Below are positions 48,520 to 59,212 of a stretch of DNA of 64,000 bases, one piece after another. A program made the translations under genes and the position numbers. Location of the stretch: positions 4,340,001 to 4,404,000 of the forward strand of contig JAULSU010000006.1 in NCBI GenBank assembly GCA_030512335.1, in the 5' to 3' direction. Source of the DNA: Immersiella caudata. Its lineage: Eukaryota; Ascomycota; Sordariomycetes; Sordariales; Lasiosphaeriaceae. The notes under the pieces were generated by a model. It ran no database searches. It was given only the letters and a program-made list of their open reading frames with translations, and had not been told where the DNA came from. Position 1 is the stretch's first letter. The number at the start of each line of letters is the position of its first letter.

Positions 48520-50256
48520 TCATAAATCCCCCCGCCGAATCTCGGTTGCAGGTATTAGGAATGGCTTGACCGTACCCCTGACCTTCGTCAACTGCTCAAA
48601 GGCAAACGCGAACCCGATGAGCTTCGCCTCATCAAACCTCCGCCCAAGGAACGAAAGCCCAAACGGGACATTCGGCGCAGTGTCCACCAGATTGCCCCTT
48701 CTGTTCATGACTCTCGGCGTGTTTGCAGGATAAAAGCCAAGCGGCAGCGTAACCAGAGGAGCCCCTACGATGGCTGCAAACCCTGGAGCAAACGAAGTCG
48801 GGAGAACGATGGCGTCTAGTTGGTGCCTCTCCAGCGCCCCAAGCAAGCCACCCTCTCCACCAAGAAAGAGATTCTCTTGCAGGAAGGGGAAGAACCTTGG
48901 GTCGGTGTTGCCGAATCCTGACTGGGGGTCGAGAGCTTGGTCCCAGGTCGCCGTATTCCGCGATGGAAACTCCTCGGGCCCCGGTGCAACAGTCTTGGTG
49001 AACCGTGACACATCGGCCAGGGATGTGATGTTGTTTGGGTTGGAGGTCAGCTTCGAGAGATAGGACGCCAAGTTCGTGACGAAATCGGCGCGCAAGACGA
49101 CGCCCTCGGCAGAGGAGTTCGCCCAGGCATTGAGCTCTGTGAAGTTTGTGTTTTCTACTACCTCCGCCCCGGCGCGCCTCATGGTATCGAGGGCGGATGT
49201 GAAGGCATCTACTTCGACCTGACGGGATGCGTCGAATTCGAGGAAAAGCTCGAGGACGTTGCTGGGCACTCCAAGTCGGGCGTCGGAAAGGGCGTCCTCC
49301 TGGCAAGCGGCGACATAATCGGGAAGCGTGGGTATCGAATTGGGAATGGCGCTCGTGTAGTTGTCGTTGGGGTCTTGTCCTGCAATGGCCTGCAAGACAT
49401 AGGCCGCGCTCTTCACCGTCGCTGCCAGCGGGCCGATGGTGTCTTGATGTTCTGAAATGGGAATCACCAGATCCCTGCTGGTCAGACCGACTGATGGCTT
49501 GATCCCCACCACTCCATTCCGTTGCGCTGGCGAGGCGATAGAACCATCGGTCTCGGTCCCGATGCAAACAGCGGCGAGGCCAAGCGCTGCGGCGACGCCG
49601 CATCCGCTGGACGATCCGGACGGATCCTGGTTCTGGACATACGCCCCGTACACCTGGCCCCCGTGAGCAGACCACCCATTGCTCGAGTTGGACGAGCGGA
49701 AGTTGGCCCATTGACTCAACCCAGCTTTGCCCAGGATCACAGCCCCTGCTGCGCGGAGGCGCGTAACAACGAAGGCATCTCGGGATGTTGCCCCGAGGAG
49801 AGCAAGAGAACCCGCGGTGTTGTTGTTTTCAACGCTTGCAATGTTGTTCTTGATCAGTATTGGGATTCCATGCAAAGGGCTAGCAACGAGCATATCGGTT
49901 AGTGCATGCTGGATCACAAGGGCGAGGGCTTAACCTGCCCGCGAACTTTTCCTTGGGCTCGCTCCCTGTCGACCTCGGCGGCAATCTCCAAAGCCTTTGG
50001 GTTCAGTTCCGTCACAGCGTTGAGACTGCTCGCATCAGATATCCTCCCGATATAGGCCTGCACAAGTCAGTACGCCGAGTACGCATCCCCGCGTCAACCA
50101 AAGAGGTCTTACATTCACTAGATCAACACTGCTAAAAGCCCCCGCATCCAGTCCACCACGGAGGTCATCGATAGTCGCGTCCAACAAGCTGGGGAATTGA
50201 AGCTGAGCCGACGCAATGCAGCCGTAGAAAACAAGCCTCCTCCAGGGAGGAATCAT
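48520..50256 (-). CDS. secreted amidase (amidase signature family) with a GC-AG intron
   Basis: Amide hydrolase, 540 aa, three exons in minus orientation: 50256-50113, 50057-49939 and 49879-48520. The N-terminus FYGCIASAQLQFPSLL looks like a short signal peptide. The Ser-cisSer-Lys triad is present: Lys98 in GIPILIKNNIAS, the cis-Ser in DPSGSSSG around 177-178, and the nucleophile Ser201 in TETDGSIASPA. The exon 2/3 border joins KVRG to PLHGIPIL, the conserved amidase sequence, only if the donor is GC at 49938-49937. The nearby GT donor gives a frame clash. Fungal members act on varied amides (for example acetamide, indoleacetamide or peptide amides); the substrate is unknown here. Confidence 0.9.
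49880..49938 (-). other. predicted GC-AG intron
   Basis: 59-bp intron, donor GG|GCAGGT, branch-like CACTAAC, acceptor GCTAG. Removal gives the exact family sequence VRGPLHGIPIL. No GT donor within the exon end preserves frame. Confidence 0.65.
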
Positions 50257-50644
50257 GGTGATGAAGTTTTGCCTGCGGCAATCGGAGCCTCCATCAAAAA
50301 TGTGCGGGGTCGAGTGGGGATGCAGAAGTGAAGTTGGAAAGTGCGATCGCAATGATTTTCACGCGTCGGCCCCCACGCCATTTGTGCGATGCGACGGTGC
50401 GATAACCTGGAGTGCTGGTTTAATCGGCAGGGGCATCGTTCTTTCCGGCTGATTCCTTCCCACAGTTTGCAGCCAGCGAGCGTAACAATCGACCTCTGGG
50501 CATAAGCATATCGAGCCTTGGCAGGGGTGAGTGTTTGGAGCTGGCTGATGCTACTGTTTGATCATCGCCATGAAAAACTTGCGACCGTTCTTATCTTTGC
50601 GCAAGATGAGATCAGAGGTCGTAAGCTTCGCTTATCCTTCGATC
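50257..50644. other. divergent promoter region
   Basis: Upstream of the amidase on the minus strand and of the decayed regulator on the plus strand. I see no distinct motif. Confidence 0.4.
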
Positions 50645-51260
50645 AAGACGGTGCAAAAGCAGGGATGTCGAACGTGCAATTGGTGGAGTGCGATGGCTCA
50701 ATTGGTCACTCACACCGCTGCAGTCCAAGCGCAATGGTCTGCAAATACAATCTAATGGTGTTCTTCTATTTCTCCATTGCCTTTGCCTTGTTTTTGCCTC
50801 CTTTGTCAACAATGCACATTGTATTCCCGCAACTGTCTCAGCCAACATGCTCGTGCCGGATGTTGCCGTGTTGAAGCGACGTACCTTCCTGACCGGCGCA
50901 TCGCCCACCGTCATTGATCGGGTAGTTCAAAATGGTCGAGATGTCACGGATTGATGGGGATCATAGAAGTGATTATGAGGTGCCAATGCTCGAAAAGCCA
51001 TTTCAATTATCAGCTGCGACAGGGCAGCACCCAGGAACATGAGGAAGATGTTGAGCCAAATCGAGGTGACGCCTCCTGACATCGAATGGCTCCGACTTGG
51101 TATCGAATATGGGTCGAGGACTGTATCTAAAGTATGCGATAGAAGAGCGGGCGTTGCAGCTTATAAGTTGGAACAGGTCTTGAATCCGAGGGAAATCGTG
51201 CAGACGGCTCTGAAGCAGCCGAGCAGAACACTCCAAACTTCGTCGGCCATCGAGTATTGA
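50645..51260 (+). pseudogene. possible decayed Zn2Cys6 regulator
   Basis: Around 50660-50680 one frame reads KQGCRTC, the start of a fungal zinc cluster. Seven bases short of register, another frame continues ECDGSIGHSHRCSPSAMVC, which fits the second half of a Zn2Cys6 cluster (C-x6-S-x2-C-x6-C) with one Cys changed to Ser. Downstream open pieces (LKRRTFLTGASPTVIDRV; then 51039-51260, MRKMLSQIEVTPPDIEWLRL) are in different frames. It would be a dead regulator, divergent from the amidase. The evidence is a pattern match across frames, so caution applies. Confidence 0.35.
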
Positions 51261-51620
51261 TGAGACAGTTTTGACGTGCAACTAGAGAGCAACATCCATC
51301 TGCCTGCTTTTCCTGTTCTCGGTTCCCGGTGTGCCTTGAAGTCTCTAATTTGCTCCGTGTTTGCGAGTCCCCACATGGGCAACCCCCCTCGAATCACGGA
51401 ACAAGGAAACATTCCCATCAACAAAGAAACATGCACCCTCACCCTTCGAACAAGACCCAGAAAGCCGGTTCCGGTTCGTTGCCCAGGCAAAATCAGGACC
51501 TTTGTTTGCGGCGGCACTGATAAAACATCACGTGGTGTTTGCACCCAAAAAAAGGGGCAAAGCTGAATCACAAATGCACCGAGTCTCTGAATCACAACAA
51601 CGAAGAAGCCGTGCCCTTGG
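51261..51620. other. intergenic region
   Basis: 3' side of the RING-finger gene. Small plus-strand frames are unsupported. Confidence 0.5.
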
Positions 51621-54600
51621 CTACGTTTGCAACTCATACACGCCGGAGTGCCCCTGATTGCCTTCATCCGGCACCGCGCTCAGCTCGTGGATACTATGAA
51701 ACCCTCCAATGCCAGGCTGAGGCTCGATCGTGATGACTTTGGCATTGCTCAGATCAACCACATCCTCGCCCGGTAGGGCCATTGGTGCCGAAAAGCCAAT
51801 GAGATTCGTTGCTCGGGTATTGCATATTCTGCATATTGTGAAGAAACCATCCGCGCCGCATCTGTGCGTCATGTATTGCGAGATGCAAGAGGAGCAAAAG
51901 GCGTGGTTGCAGGGGCGGAGGCTGTCAGAGGTTATTAGCTTTGGGATAGATTGGAATGGTTTGGGGAACTCACATCGAATCGCAAAGCATCTTCCCGCAA
52001 CAAGTACACCCCGTACTCTTCCTCCCGGCAGCGTTCGAACTCAGCTGAACAGGCCCCTGCATCGCATCGATTTCGCCCACTCCCTTTATTCCAGCGAGAT
52101 ATGTCGTCCCGTCCGTTGTGACGCCTTCATCGTACGAGGTCAGAAACGGTAGTCCGTGCTCGAGATACATCTGTGGCGTGATGGGTGATGCCGGCGCCAG
52201 CATGCCCGTGAGCGACTCGAACGCTACCGAGTTAAGGATCTGCACGCTGAGGATGGTGGCACGGGGTTTGCACCACGTGGTGGGAACGAAGGGGTCGGGG
52301 AAGATTGCCTGGCGGATTTTAGAGCCTGCAGCGAGGCCCATTGCCCATCCGGTTTGGCTGTTCTTCTTCAGTGGGCCGGAATGCAAGGAAAGAGGGGATA
52401 GACATACTCCTGTTGCTGCTTTGGCTGCCGAGGTGCGGCCCCCAGCACCCGCGACGGCATCCGGGGAGAGGCTGGACTTGACCCAGCGGCGCTAGTTGTG
52501 GGAGCAGCGTGAATCCTTGCTGCGGGGGATCCGTAGTGATCGTCTGGCATTGCATCAAGCGTAATGTTGCTCTCGCTGAGGCTGTGTCTATACTCATTCC
52601 ACTCGGGAACCGATGATGATCTTGGTGGAGGTGGTACTGAGTATTCCGCATATGGCACTTTTCCTGGGCTCTGTGCAAACGAACTAGGTCCAGTTGGCAT
52701 CACAGACTGGCCCTGATGCACTTCCTGCGCAGCGTCATAAACGCTATGCATCGACGATGGAGAGGTCGGTTGGGCGTCAGCGCTTTGCTGGGGACTCGAA
52801 GCGTACGAGTACTGTTGAGCTGGAGAAAGATTGGCAGACGAGTAGCCGCTAGTCAGCTCTACGGGGCTCTGCTGGTATCCATACGAGCTTCCATAAGCCG
52901 TGCTGAGTTGAGAGGACGGCGAAGCGTCATGATATTGCGGTGCCTGACCTTGAGGCTGATCTTGATAACCACCGTAATGTTGTGGTTGGGGGTATGCTTG
53001 CTGCTGCCGCTCAGGCGGGTAGGATGGATATCCGTACCGGGGTATTTTCATCTTCCGAACTACCAATATGTCCCCATCCGCCACTCCTTGGCCTTGCAAA
53101 GTCAGTACCCCGCCGGCATAGAGTCTTCTGCCCCTGTGATAGAACTCCAACGTATTAAGAGACTCTGCTGCGTTGTCCTTGGGGGAAACCCGCTGGTATT
53201 CCGAAAAGCTCCGCTCAAGCGTCCACCAAGGAGCCCACTCGACCTTCTCAGTCCGAGTCCAGCTTGGGACAGAGCCCTCAAACTGGAGCGCCAGGCTTAG
53301 CATGTAAACAGCCCTCATTGTAATATGCATGCCGGGATAGAAGTCTGTTGGCCCGGAGGCAAGTGGGTGCTGCGGTTGATGCTGATACGGATGTTGTGTT
53401 TGTGATCGGTAGAGGTGCCAAAGATAGACTGGTCGAGGCGCCTCATCCTCTGCATCATAATTGTATTCCCGCGTTACTTTCGGCCCTGCATACGGGTTGC
53501 CACCAAGCACCGTCATCTGAACCCCGAGACTCCCAGCTTTCTGGTCAGGATCAGGAAAGTAAGGTCCCGGCTGCGGAAGATTCGGTGAGGCCGGAACCTG
53601 CAACACCCACCTGTTCCCGGGAATGATCTCCAGCTGCATGCCGCCAACTGTCTCCTTCCCTGTTACCTGCTTCTCCACCGAGTACCCCGAACCGAGAGGC
53701 ATAGCAACGAACTGCTTGACCACGTCCTTGGCAACGCATACGCCGTCGAGATAGCGCTGGGGTGGAACGGAGAGGTAGTCCTGCATGGCGATTTTATAGC
53801 CCGGATGCGAGCTCCAAGGGAGCCCGGAGACGGCATTGACGCCTCCAGCGAACACGCGAACCGCGAATGCATCCTGGTGCGCCTTGAACGAGAGGAACAT
53901 GGCCTCGCGCTGGTACAGGGGGAAGAAAATGCCACCCTTGCGCGCCATACCCACGAGGCTTTGACTGCCCGAGGCCTCTAGTTTCTTGCTCAGCGAGGCA
54001 ATGTTGTTGACGGGGATCTTGCCGAGTCGAACGGGTTGGTTGTGGGTCTTCCCGTCTTCCGGCAGGCGGAGCGTCCGGTTGAAGCCGATCTCCAATCGGG
54101 CGGGAAATGATGTGATCAGGACCTTTCCGTCGTCCTCGCTGCTGCAACAGACCCGCAAGCGCCGGAGATTCTGCATGAAAGCGCCGACTTGTTCGCTTTT
54201 GCACAGCAGCGGGCCCTCTCCGTCTGGGAAGTCGTAGCGAGACGGACTGTCGACGATAGGAATCTGCAAGTCACGCGGCAACGCCCCGTCGCCATCCCAG
54301 TCTACCGATGCCAAAGTGCCATGCTTGGCCGAAAGCATCGCAGTGTACCCATGATCGACCAGTAGCCGATTTACTTGCGCCAGGGTCATGAACCAAGGGC
54401 CTATGATGATCACGGTGGACCTCGTAGAAGTGTCTGGTTTCTTCAGACCCTCCAATCGAACTCTGATCATGCCGTGCTCGTGTGGCCAACCTAAGCAATT
54501 TGAGTGAGCCTTCTCGCAGGTACAGCCATTACAGCAGTCGTACTCACCATTCTCTAGAGAGATCGTTTCACTGACAACCCCCTCCCCTTGCGCCTCGACC

Positions 54601-54884
54601 TCGACAACGCCTCGGCCATGCGGATCAGGCTCAAAGGACGCCAGCCACGACCCGAAACCGCTAAAAGTCCCAACATCATCTTTGGGCTCCGCTGCCTTGA
54701 AGTCCCGTCGCAAGCCTCGATTGTCAGGTCCCGGATTTGGGGTTGGCGCTGGTAGCGGGCCGGGCGGGTTTGGCACAACATATTTCGGATCCAACTCATC
54801 TTTGTGCCATGACCAGTCCGTCTGCTCTGTCGGGCCCGACTTCTGAGGTTTGCGCAATCGCAACTTCCCCATAAGCTTCCGCAT
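51621..54884 (-). CDS. large RING-finger protein with ubiquitin-like segment, putative E3 ubiquitin ligase
   Basis: 1034 aa, four exons in minus orientation: 54884-54548, 54490-52408, 52357-51974 and 51921-51621. The body has a conserved fungal region (VDHGYTAMLSAKHGTLASVD, the MARKGGIFFPLYQREAMFLS block, then PWSSHPGYKIAMQDYLSVPP). A ubiquitin-like stretch follows (TLEFYHRGRRLYAGGVLTLQ, then ADGDILVVRKMK), then a Tyr/Gln/Pro/Ser-rich disordered part of about 180 residues. After GSKIRQAIFPDPF and VQILNSVAFESLTGM comes a C-terminal RING: C924-x2-C927-x11-C939-x-H941-x2-C944-x2-C947-x17-C965-x2-C968. The last intron lies inside the RING and its removal completes it. Intron 1 (57 bp, in frame) could be read through, but its GTGAGT donor is strong. 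A role as E3 ligase is inferred from the RING only. Confidence 0.85.
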
Positions 54885-55806
54885 GCTGGTCGATTGAATC
54901 CGCGGGCAAAGAGCGGGTATTCGGTAGGTGTCAATCTTCAAAATCTCGAGGATTGGAAAGCAAGGTGTCTTGCAACGCCTTCCACGGGGACCTGATGGGG
55001 TACCCAAATAATTGGGCAGTTGGCCTAGACCGGCGCCACAGCTGTTGTGTCTGCACATGTGGGTGGTTTTCTTACGGCTGGTGGTTGGTGGCGCCCAATG
55101 GACCGCGAAGCTCGCCGGTGTCGCGTTACACCACAGATGGATGGGCTGCCCACGACGGGGCCTTCCCCAATCGAGGCGTGGCGAGCGAAAGCATGGCGTG
55201 CTTCAATCGATAGCGCGGTGAGTCTTCCAACCCACCCTTTTCAGCCCCGCACTAAAAACCAGCATTGCACGTGGGAGGACCAGAGTGGTTCTTGCCACAG
55301 CAAGTTAAGCCTTTCGAATGCACCGCCCAAGGCTCGGAAGGAGCGAAGGAAGAAATGACGTTTAAACCCACCGTACAACGGCACTTCAGGCCGGCTAGAC
55401 AGTTCCATCCTCAACCAACTCCTTTTCATCAGCATTGCAACCGAAAGCCTTAGATACCTACCTAGCCAGCCACAACGTTCCCTTGTGTTAGACAGCTACC
55501 TACCTGGCTCTCGACTACGAACAAAAAGGGCATTTTCGTATGCCTAGACTCGTCTCGGATAACCAGACTGCTACAGCCCGTAAGTACAGCCGCTTATAAG
55601 TGGTGGAAGTTCGGCTAAATGCTCGCGTGTCGTCCACCAGTGACGGGTGCTTCACCTCCGGGCAGCTGGTACCTTAGTTGCGGAGAAATTGTTCCATTTT
55701 GCCGGAGAGGTCGGGCACAAGGGACTAGCACCACAGCGAATGATGATATTGCGCCCCAACAAAGCTATGTGTAACTTCCCATAATGCTCTTCACAACAAT
55801 CCCAGG
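54885..55806. other. divergent promoter region between the RING-finger and arabinanase genes
   Basis: Open minus-strand sequence continues to 55058 without an ATG. Otherwise I see no gene. Confidence 0.5.
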
Positions 55807-56826
55807 ATGAGACTCTTCCTCTGTCTCTCTACCGTGGCGTGCATCTCCCACGGCTACGCACTTCCGGGGCCTTGCAGCGGTACTTGCGTCAACACTCACG
55901 ATCCTTCCATCATCACCCGAAATGGCACCTACTACCGATTCTCTACGGGAGGTAGAATCGCCATCCACACAGCTCCCAGCATCACAGGACCCTGGACCTA
56001 CAAAGGCCCCCTTTTGCCAAAGGGATCTATCATCAACCTTCCCGGTAACCAAGACCTATGGGTATGTCCCGGCACTGGCACTGAGTCAGGGAGTACCAGG
56101 GTTCCTGTCATCCAAGACTAACAAGAGTCTCAGGCTCCTGATGTCGCCGAGATGGATGGCTCCTACTACTGCTACTACTCAGTGAGCACATTCGGCTCCC
56201 AGACATCAGCCATCGGCCTTGCGATCTCACCCAATCTCGAAACCTGGACTGATCTCGGCCCCATCGTCAACTCAGACCCAAGCAAGCCCTACAACGCGAT
56301 TGATCCAAACCTAATCGACGTGAATGGAACCAAGCTCCTCACATTTGGCTCATTCTGGAACGGACTCTACCAAGTGCCAATGCAAACACCTCCCACATCA
56401 ATCCGGCCAGGCTCGCAGCCATACCAAGTATCATACAACCGGGCCGACACAGCAATGGAAGGTCCAAGTGTGTTTCGGAACGGCAACTACTACTACCTCT
56501 TCTTCTCCAAGGGGTCATGCTGCGGCTACGACAGAAATCGACCGGCTGCTGGAAAGGAATACAGGGTCATGGTGTGCCGCTCGACCTTTCCCAACAGTGG
56601 CTTTGTTGACAAGTTGGGACACTCCTGCGTGAATGGCGGAGGGAGTGTTGTACTTGAGAGCCATGACGATGTGTATGGCCCTGGTGGACAGTGTGTATAT
56701 CAAGACCCGGTTCAGGGGCCGATTCTCGCCTACCATTACGTGGATAGGCGCGTTGGGTACGCGGATGGGCAGAAAAGGATTGGGTGGAATAGGATGGACT
56801 TTTCTAGTGGTTGGCCTGTGGTGTAG
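55807..56826 (+). CDS. secreted GH43 endo-alpha-1,5-L-arabinanase
   Basis: Extracellular five-bladed propeller enzyme of 315 aa that cuts alpha-1,5-linked arabinan side chains of pectin. Two exons: 55807-56061 and 56134-56826, with a 72-bp intron. The signal peptide RLFLCLSTVACISHGYA precedes CVNTHDPSIITRNGTYYRFS. Catalytic acids fit the GH43 pattern: general base D32 in THDPSI, the pKa modulator D142 in NAIDPNLID, and the acid E194 in AMEGPSVF. The sequence GGGSVVLESHDDVYGPGGQC and AYHYVDRRVGYADG match the Ca/His part of the active site. Full length for a single-domain arabinanase. A Zn2Cys6 regulator gene lies 0.7 kb downstream in the same direction. Confidence 0.92.
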
Positions 56827-57486
56827 CAACTTATCAACTTCAGAAGAAGAGGAATATGACACAGCTTATCTGTGGTACGATCCTAAGGCTTTCTTTGAGA
56901 TCGCAACACAAGGGTGACCTTCCACAATACTTCTGTTGCTCCAAGCTTGGATTCCTTGACTTTGGCGCCGCCCTATCTATCTCCTGTGTCTCAATTTCAG
57001 GGGCACTACTTGTCACCATCCACAGGAGCGTCGCAGAAAACCCTAACCCTGTGATGCCGCTGAGACTCAGGCATCGATGCGCAGACATCAGGCAACTTTT
57101 CTTGACTACTTTCCTCAGGCCTCCGTGGCAATGGTTAGGTAGAGATACGTCATGTTTCAGTTTCATTGTTTCTTGAATCACGATGGCAAATTCAAGAGAC
57201 GTGAGTTCTGCCTCGCCTTTTTGGACCCCTTATCAGCGCGGACCTGCGGTTGGCTCCTGCCATTCAACGCTGGCAGTGGTTGCCCCACAATTGCACTGCC
57301 CGCTGGGCATCGCCCACAGCAGCCTGCAAGGTGCAACGACCGCGCCGCAACGCCAAGATGTCGGAATCCTTCTCGCATTTAGTCACGTGCTTTATCCGAG
57401 ATCTCAACAACAACCTCAACACATCCGACCTCCTGCCATATCTGACTCGGATTGTGGAGATACGGATTATCAAGCGACCACACACA
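56827..57486. other. spacer between arabinanase and regulator
   Basis: No separate gene seen. An in-frame upstream ATG at 57358 would extend the regulator by 43 residues, and its reading is plausible but not family-like. Confidence 0.5.
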
Positions 57487-59212
57487 ATGCAGCCATCAAA
57501 CGCAGAGCCCACAAACAAGCGCAAGTTCAAGTTTCACACGAAATCGCGAGGGGGATGTGGAACATGCAAGTACGTGCCGAGTCTCCAGAGACCCAGCGCC
57601 CCAATCCGCGGCCCTGTTCAACCACAGTGTCGGGTTTGACTAACGTGGGGGTTTTGATCGGTGCAGAACACGAAAAGTAAAGTGCGACGAGGCAAAACCG
57701 GCCTGTTTCCGCTGCACAAATACGGGGCGGCGATGCGAAGGGTACAGCGATGTCTCCCGCACGCCAACCCCGCCTTCCGGGTCGTCCCCTTCCAGTGCCG
57801 TGACGGCCCTTCTAGCTGCACCGCACCTGGGCCTGTTCGATTCGGCAGCGGAAAAGCGGAGCTTCCAGTACTTCCAGTCCAATGCATGCAGATTGCTCGG
57901 CGGCAGCTTCCACATGTCCTTTTGGGGAAGAGAGGTCATCCAAGCCGCCATCCACCACCCATCCATCTGTCATCTGGTTGTTGCCATTGGCGCCGCATAC
58001 GAAACCTCCGAAGCTGCCCTCGACACACGGGGCGACCCGGAGCTTGTGGAGTTTGCGCTCCAGCAATGCAACCGCTCTATCAGAGAGCTCGCCGCCCTCG
58101 CCGCTACCCAAACCCAGACGCAGCTGCTGGCCGGCCACCAATCATCGGAGGGTGTCTACTGTCTGTTGACGGCCTCCATCCTCTTTATCCACTTTGCCCA
58201 CATCCGCGGCCACAACACTGAGGCCATACAACACACGCGATCGGCCATCAAGCTTCTGCAGGACTTTGAAGCCTCGCCGGCCTTTACCGATCCCCGCCGC
58301 ACCGCCTTCCCCATACCCATGTCCCAGCTCCGGTCCATGCTTCTCTCAGCATACGGCCAACTACGATGCGCCGTAGAAGACACGCTGCACGACATCAAAG
58401 ACGGGCGAGACATGTTGGTCTCCGACGTCAAACCAGCCACTCTGTTCCTGTCAGTGTCCGAAGCCCACGCCTACGTCGAGAGCCTGTTCTACAACACGCT
58501 AGCCTTTCAACAAGGTGCCAAAATCCGCCCGCCCGACACCCCCGAGCGTCTCCGCAGCATTGTGACACGTCACAGGGAGCTCTGCCGTGCCCTCGAGAGC
58601 AGCCGCATCGCTCTGGATGCGGTCATCGCCTCCAAGTCACGGAGTCCTTCCAAGAAGTCAGACGACGAGCAAGACGAAAGGGGCATCACCATCCTCCATG
58701 TCTACCACACTCTATTAGCCATCTGGCTGCGAATCGATATCCTCCAACCGGACCGGCGCGAGACGGCGTTCGACTTGCTGGAAGTCGATCTAGAAGAGAT
58801 GTTGGCCCTCTGCGAGCGTTTCGTCGACAGCGAAGCCTCAGCACACACCCCAACGACGTCCCAGCCATCTCTCCGGTGTTCATCAGGCCTGGGCTGCGTC
58901 ATGCCACTACACACCATCGCCGTACGCTGTCGCAACCCGCAGCTGCGCAGACGCGCCTTGAAGCTGCTGAAGATTTGCACGAGGCGTGATGGGTTATGGG
59001 ATAGTCAGATTACCGCCATGATTGCCACCGAGACGGTCCAGATCGAGGAGATGTTCATGTCTCCGCCTGGGCCAGTCTATGCTGGGGACCCTGCGGCGCG
59101 GGAAATTGGGAGGGTGAAGGAGGTGAAGTTTGAGTTGCAGGGGGATAGAACGGCGTTGCTTCGATTTATAGTGGCGGGAAGGGAGGAGGTTCGGAAAACC
59201 ATACAGTGGTGA
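57487..59212 (+). CDS. Zn2Cys6 transcription factor
   Basis: Nuclear regulator, 542 aa, two exons: 57487-57569 and 57667-59212. The 97-bp intron splits the zinc cluster between GGCGTCK and TRKVKCDE. Spliced, the cluster is C24-x2-C27-x6-C34-x6-C41-x2-C44-x6-C51, the canonical GAL4 form with a basic N-terminal approach (NKRKFKFHTKSRGGC). A Pro/Ser linker follows, then a helical regulatory domain with FQYFQSNACRLLGGSFHMSF, WGREVIQAAIHHPSICHLVV and a C-terminal TVQIEEMFMSPPG, as in the fungal DUF3468-type C6 regulators. It has no separate coiled coil. Control of the neighbouring arabinanase is possible but only inferred from location. Confidence 0.9.

Noticed and set aside
48632..49711. 359-codon minus-strand frame
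   Set aside because: Out-of-frame shadow of the amidase; no motifs.
54885..55058. 58-residue N-terminal extension of the RING-finger protein
   Set aside because: The extension has no ATG; the first in-frame ATG is at 54884.
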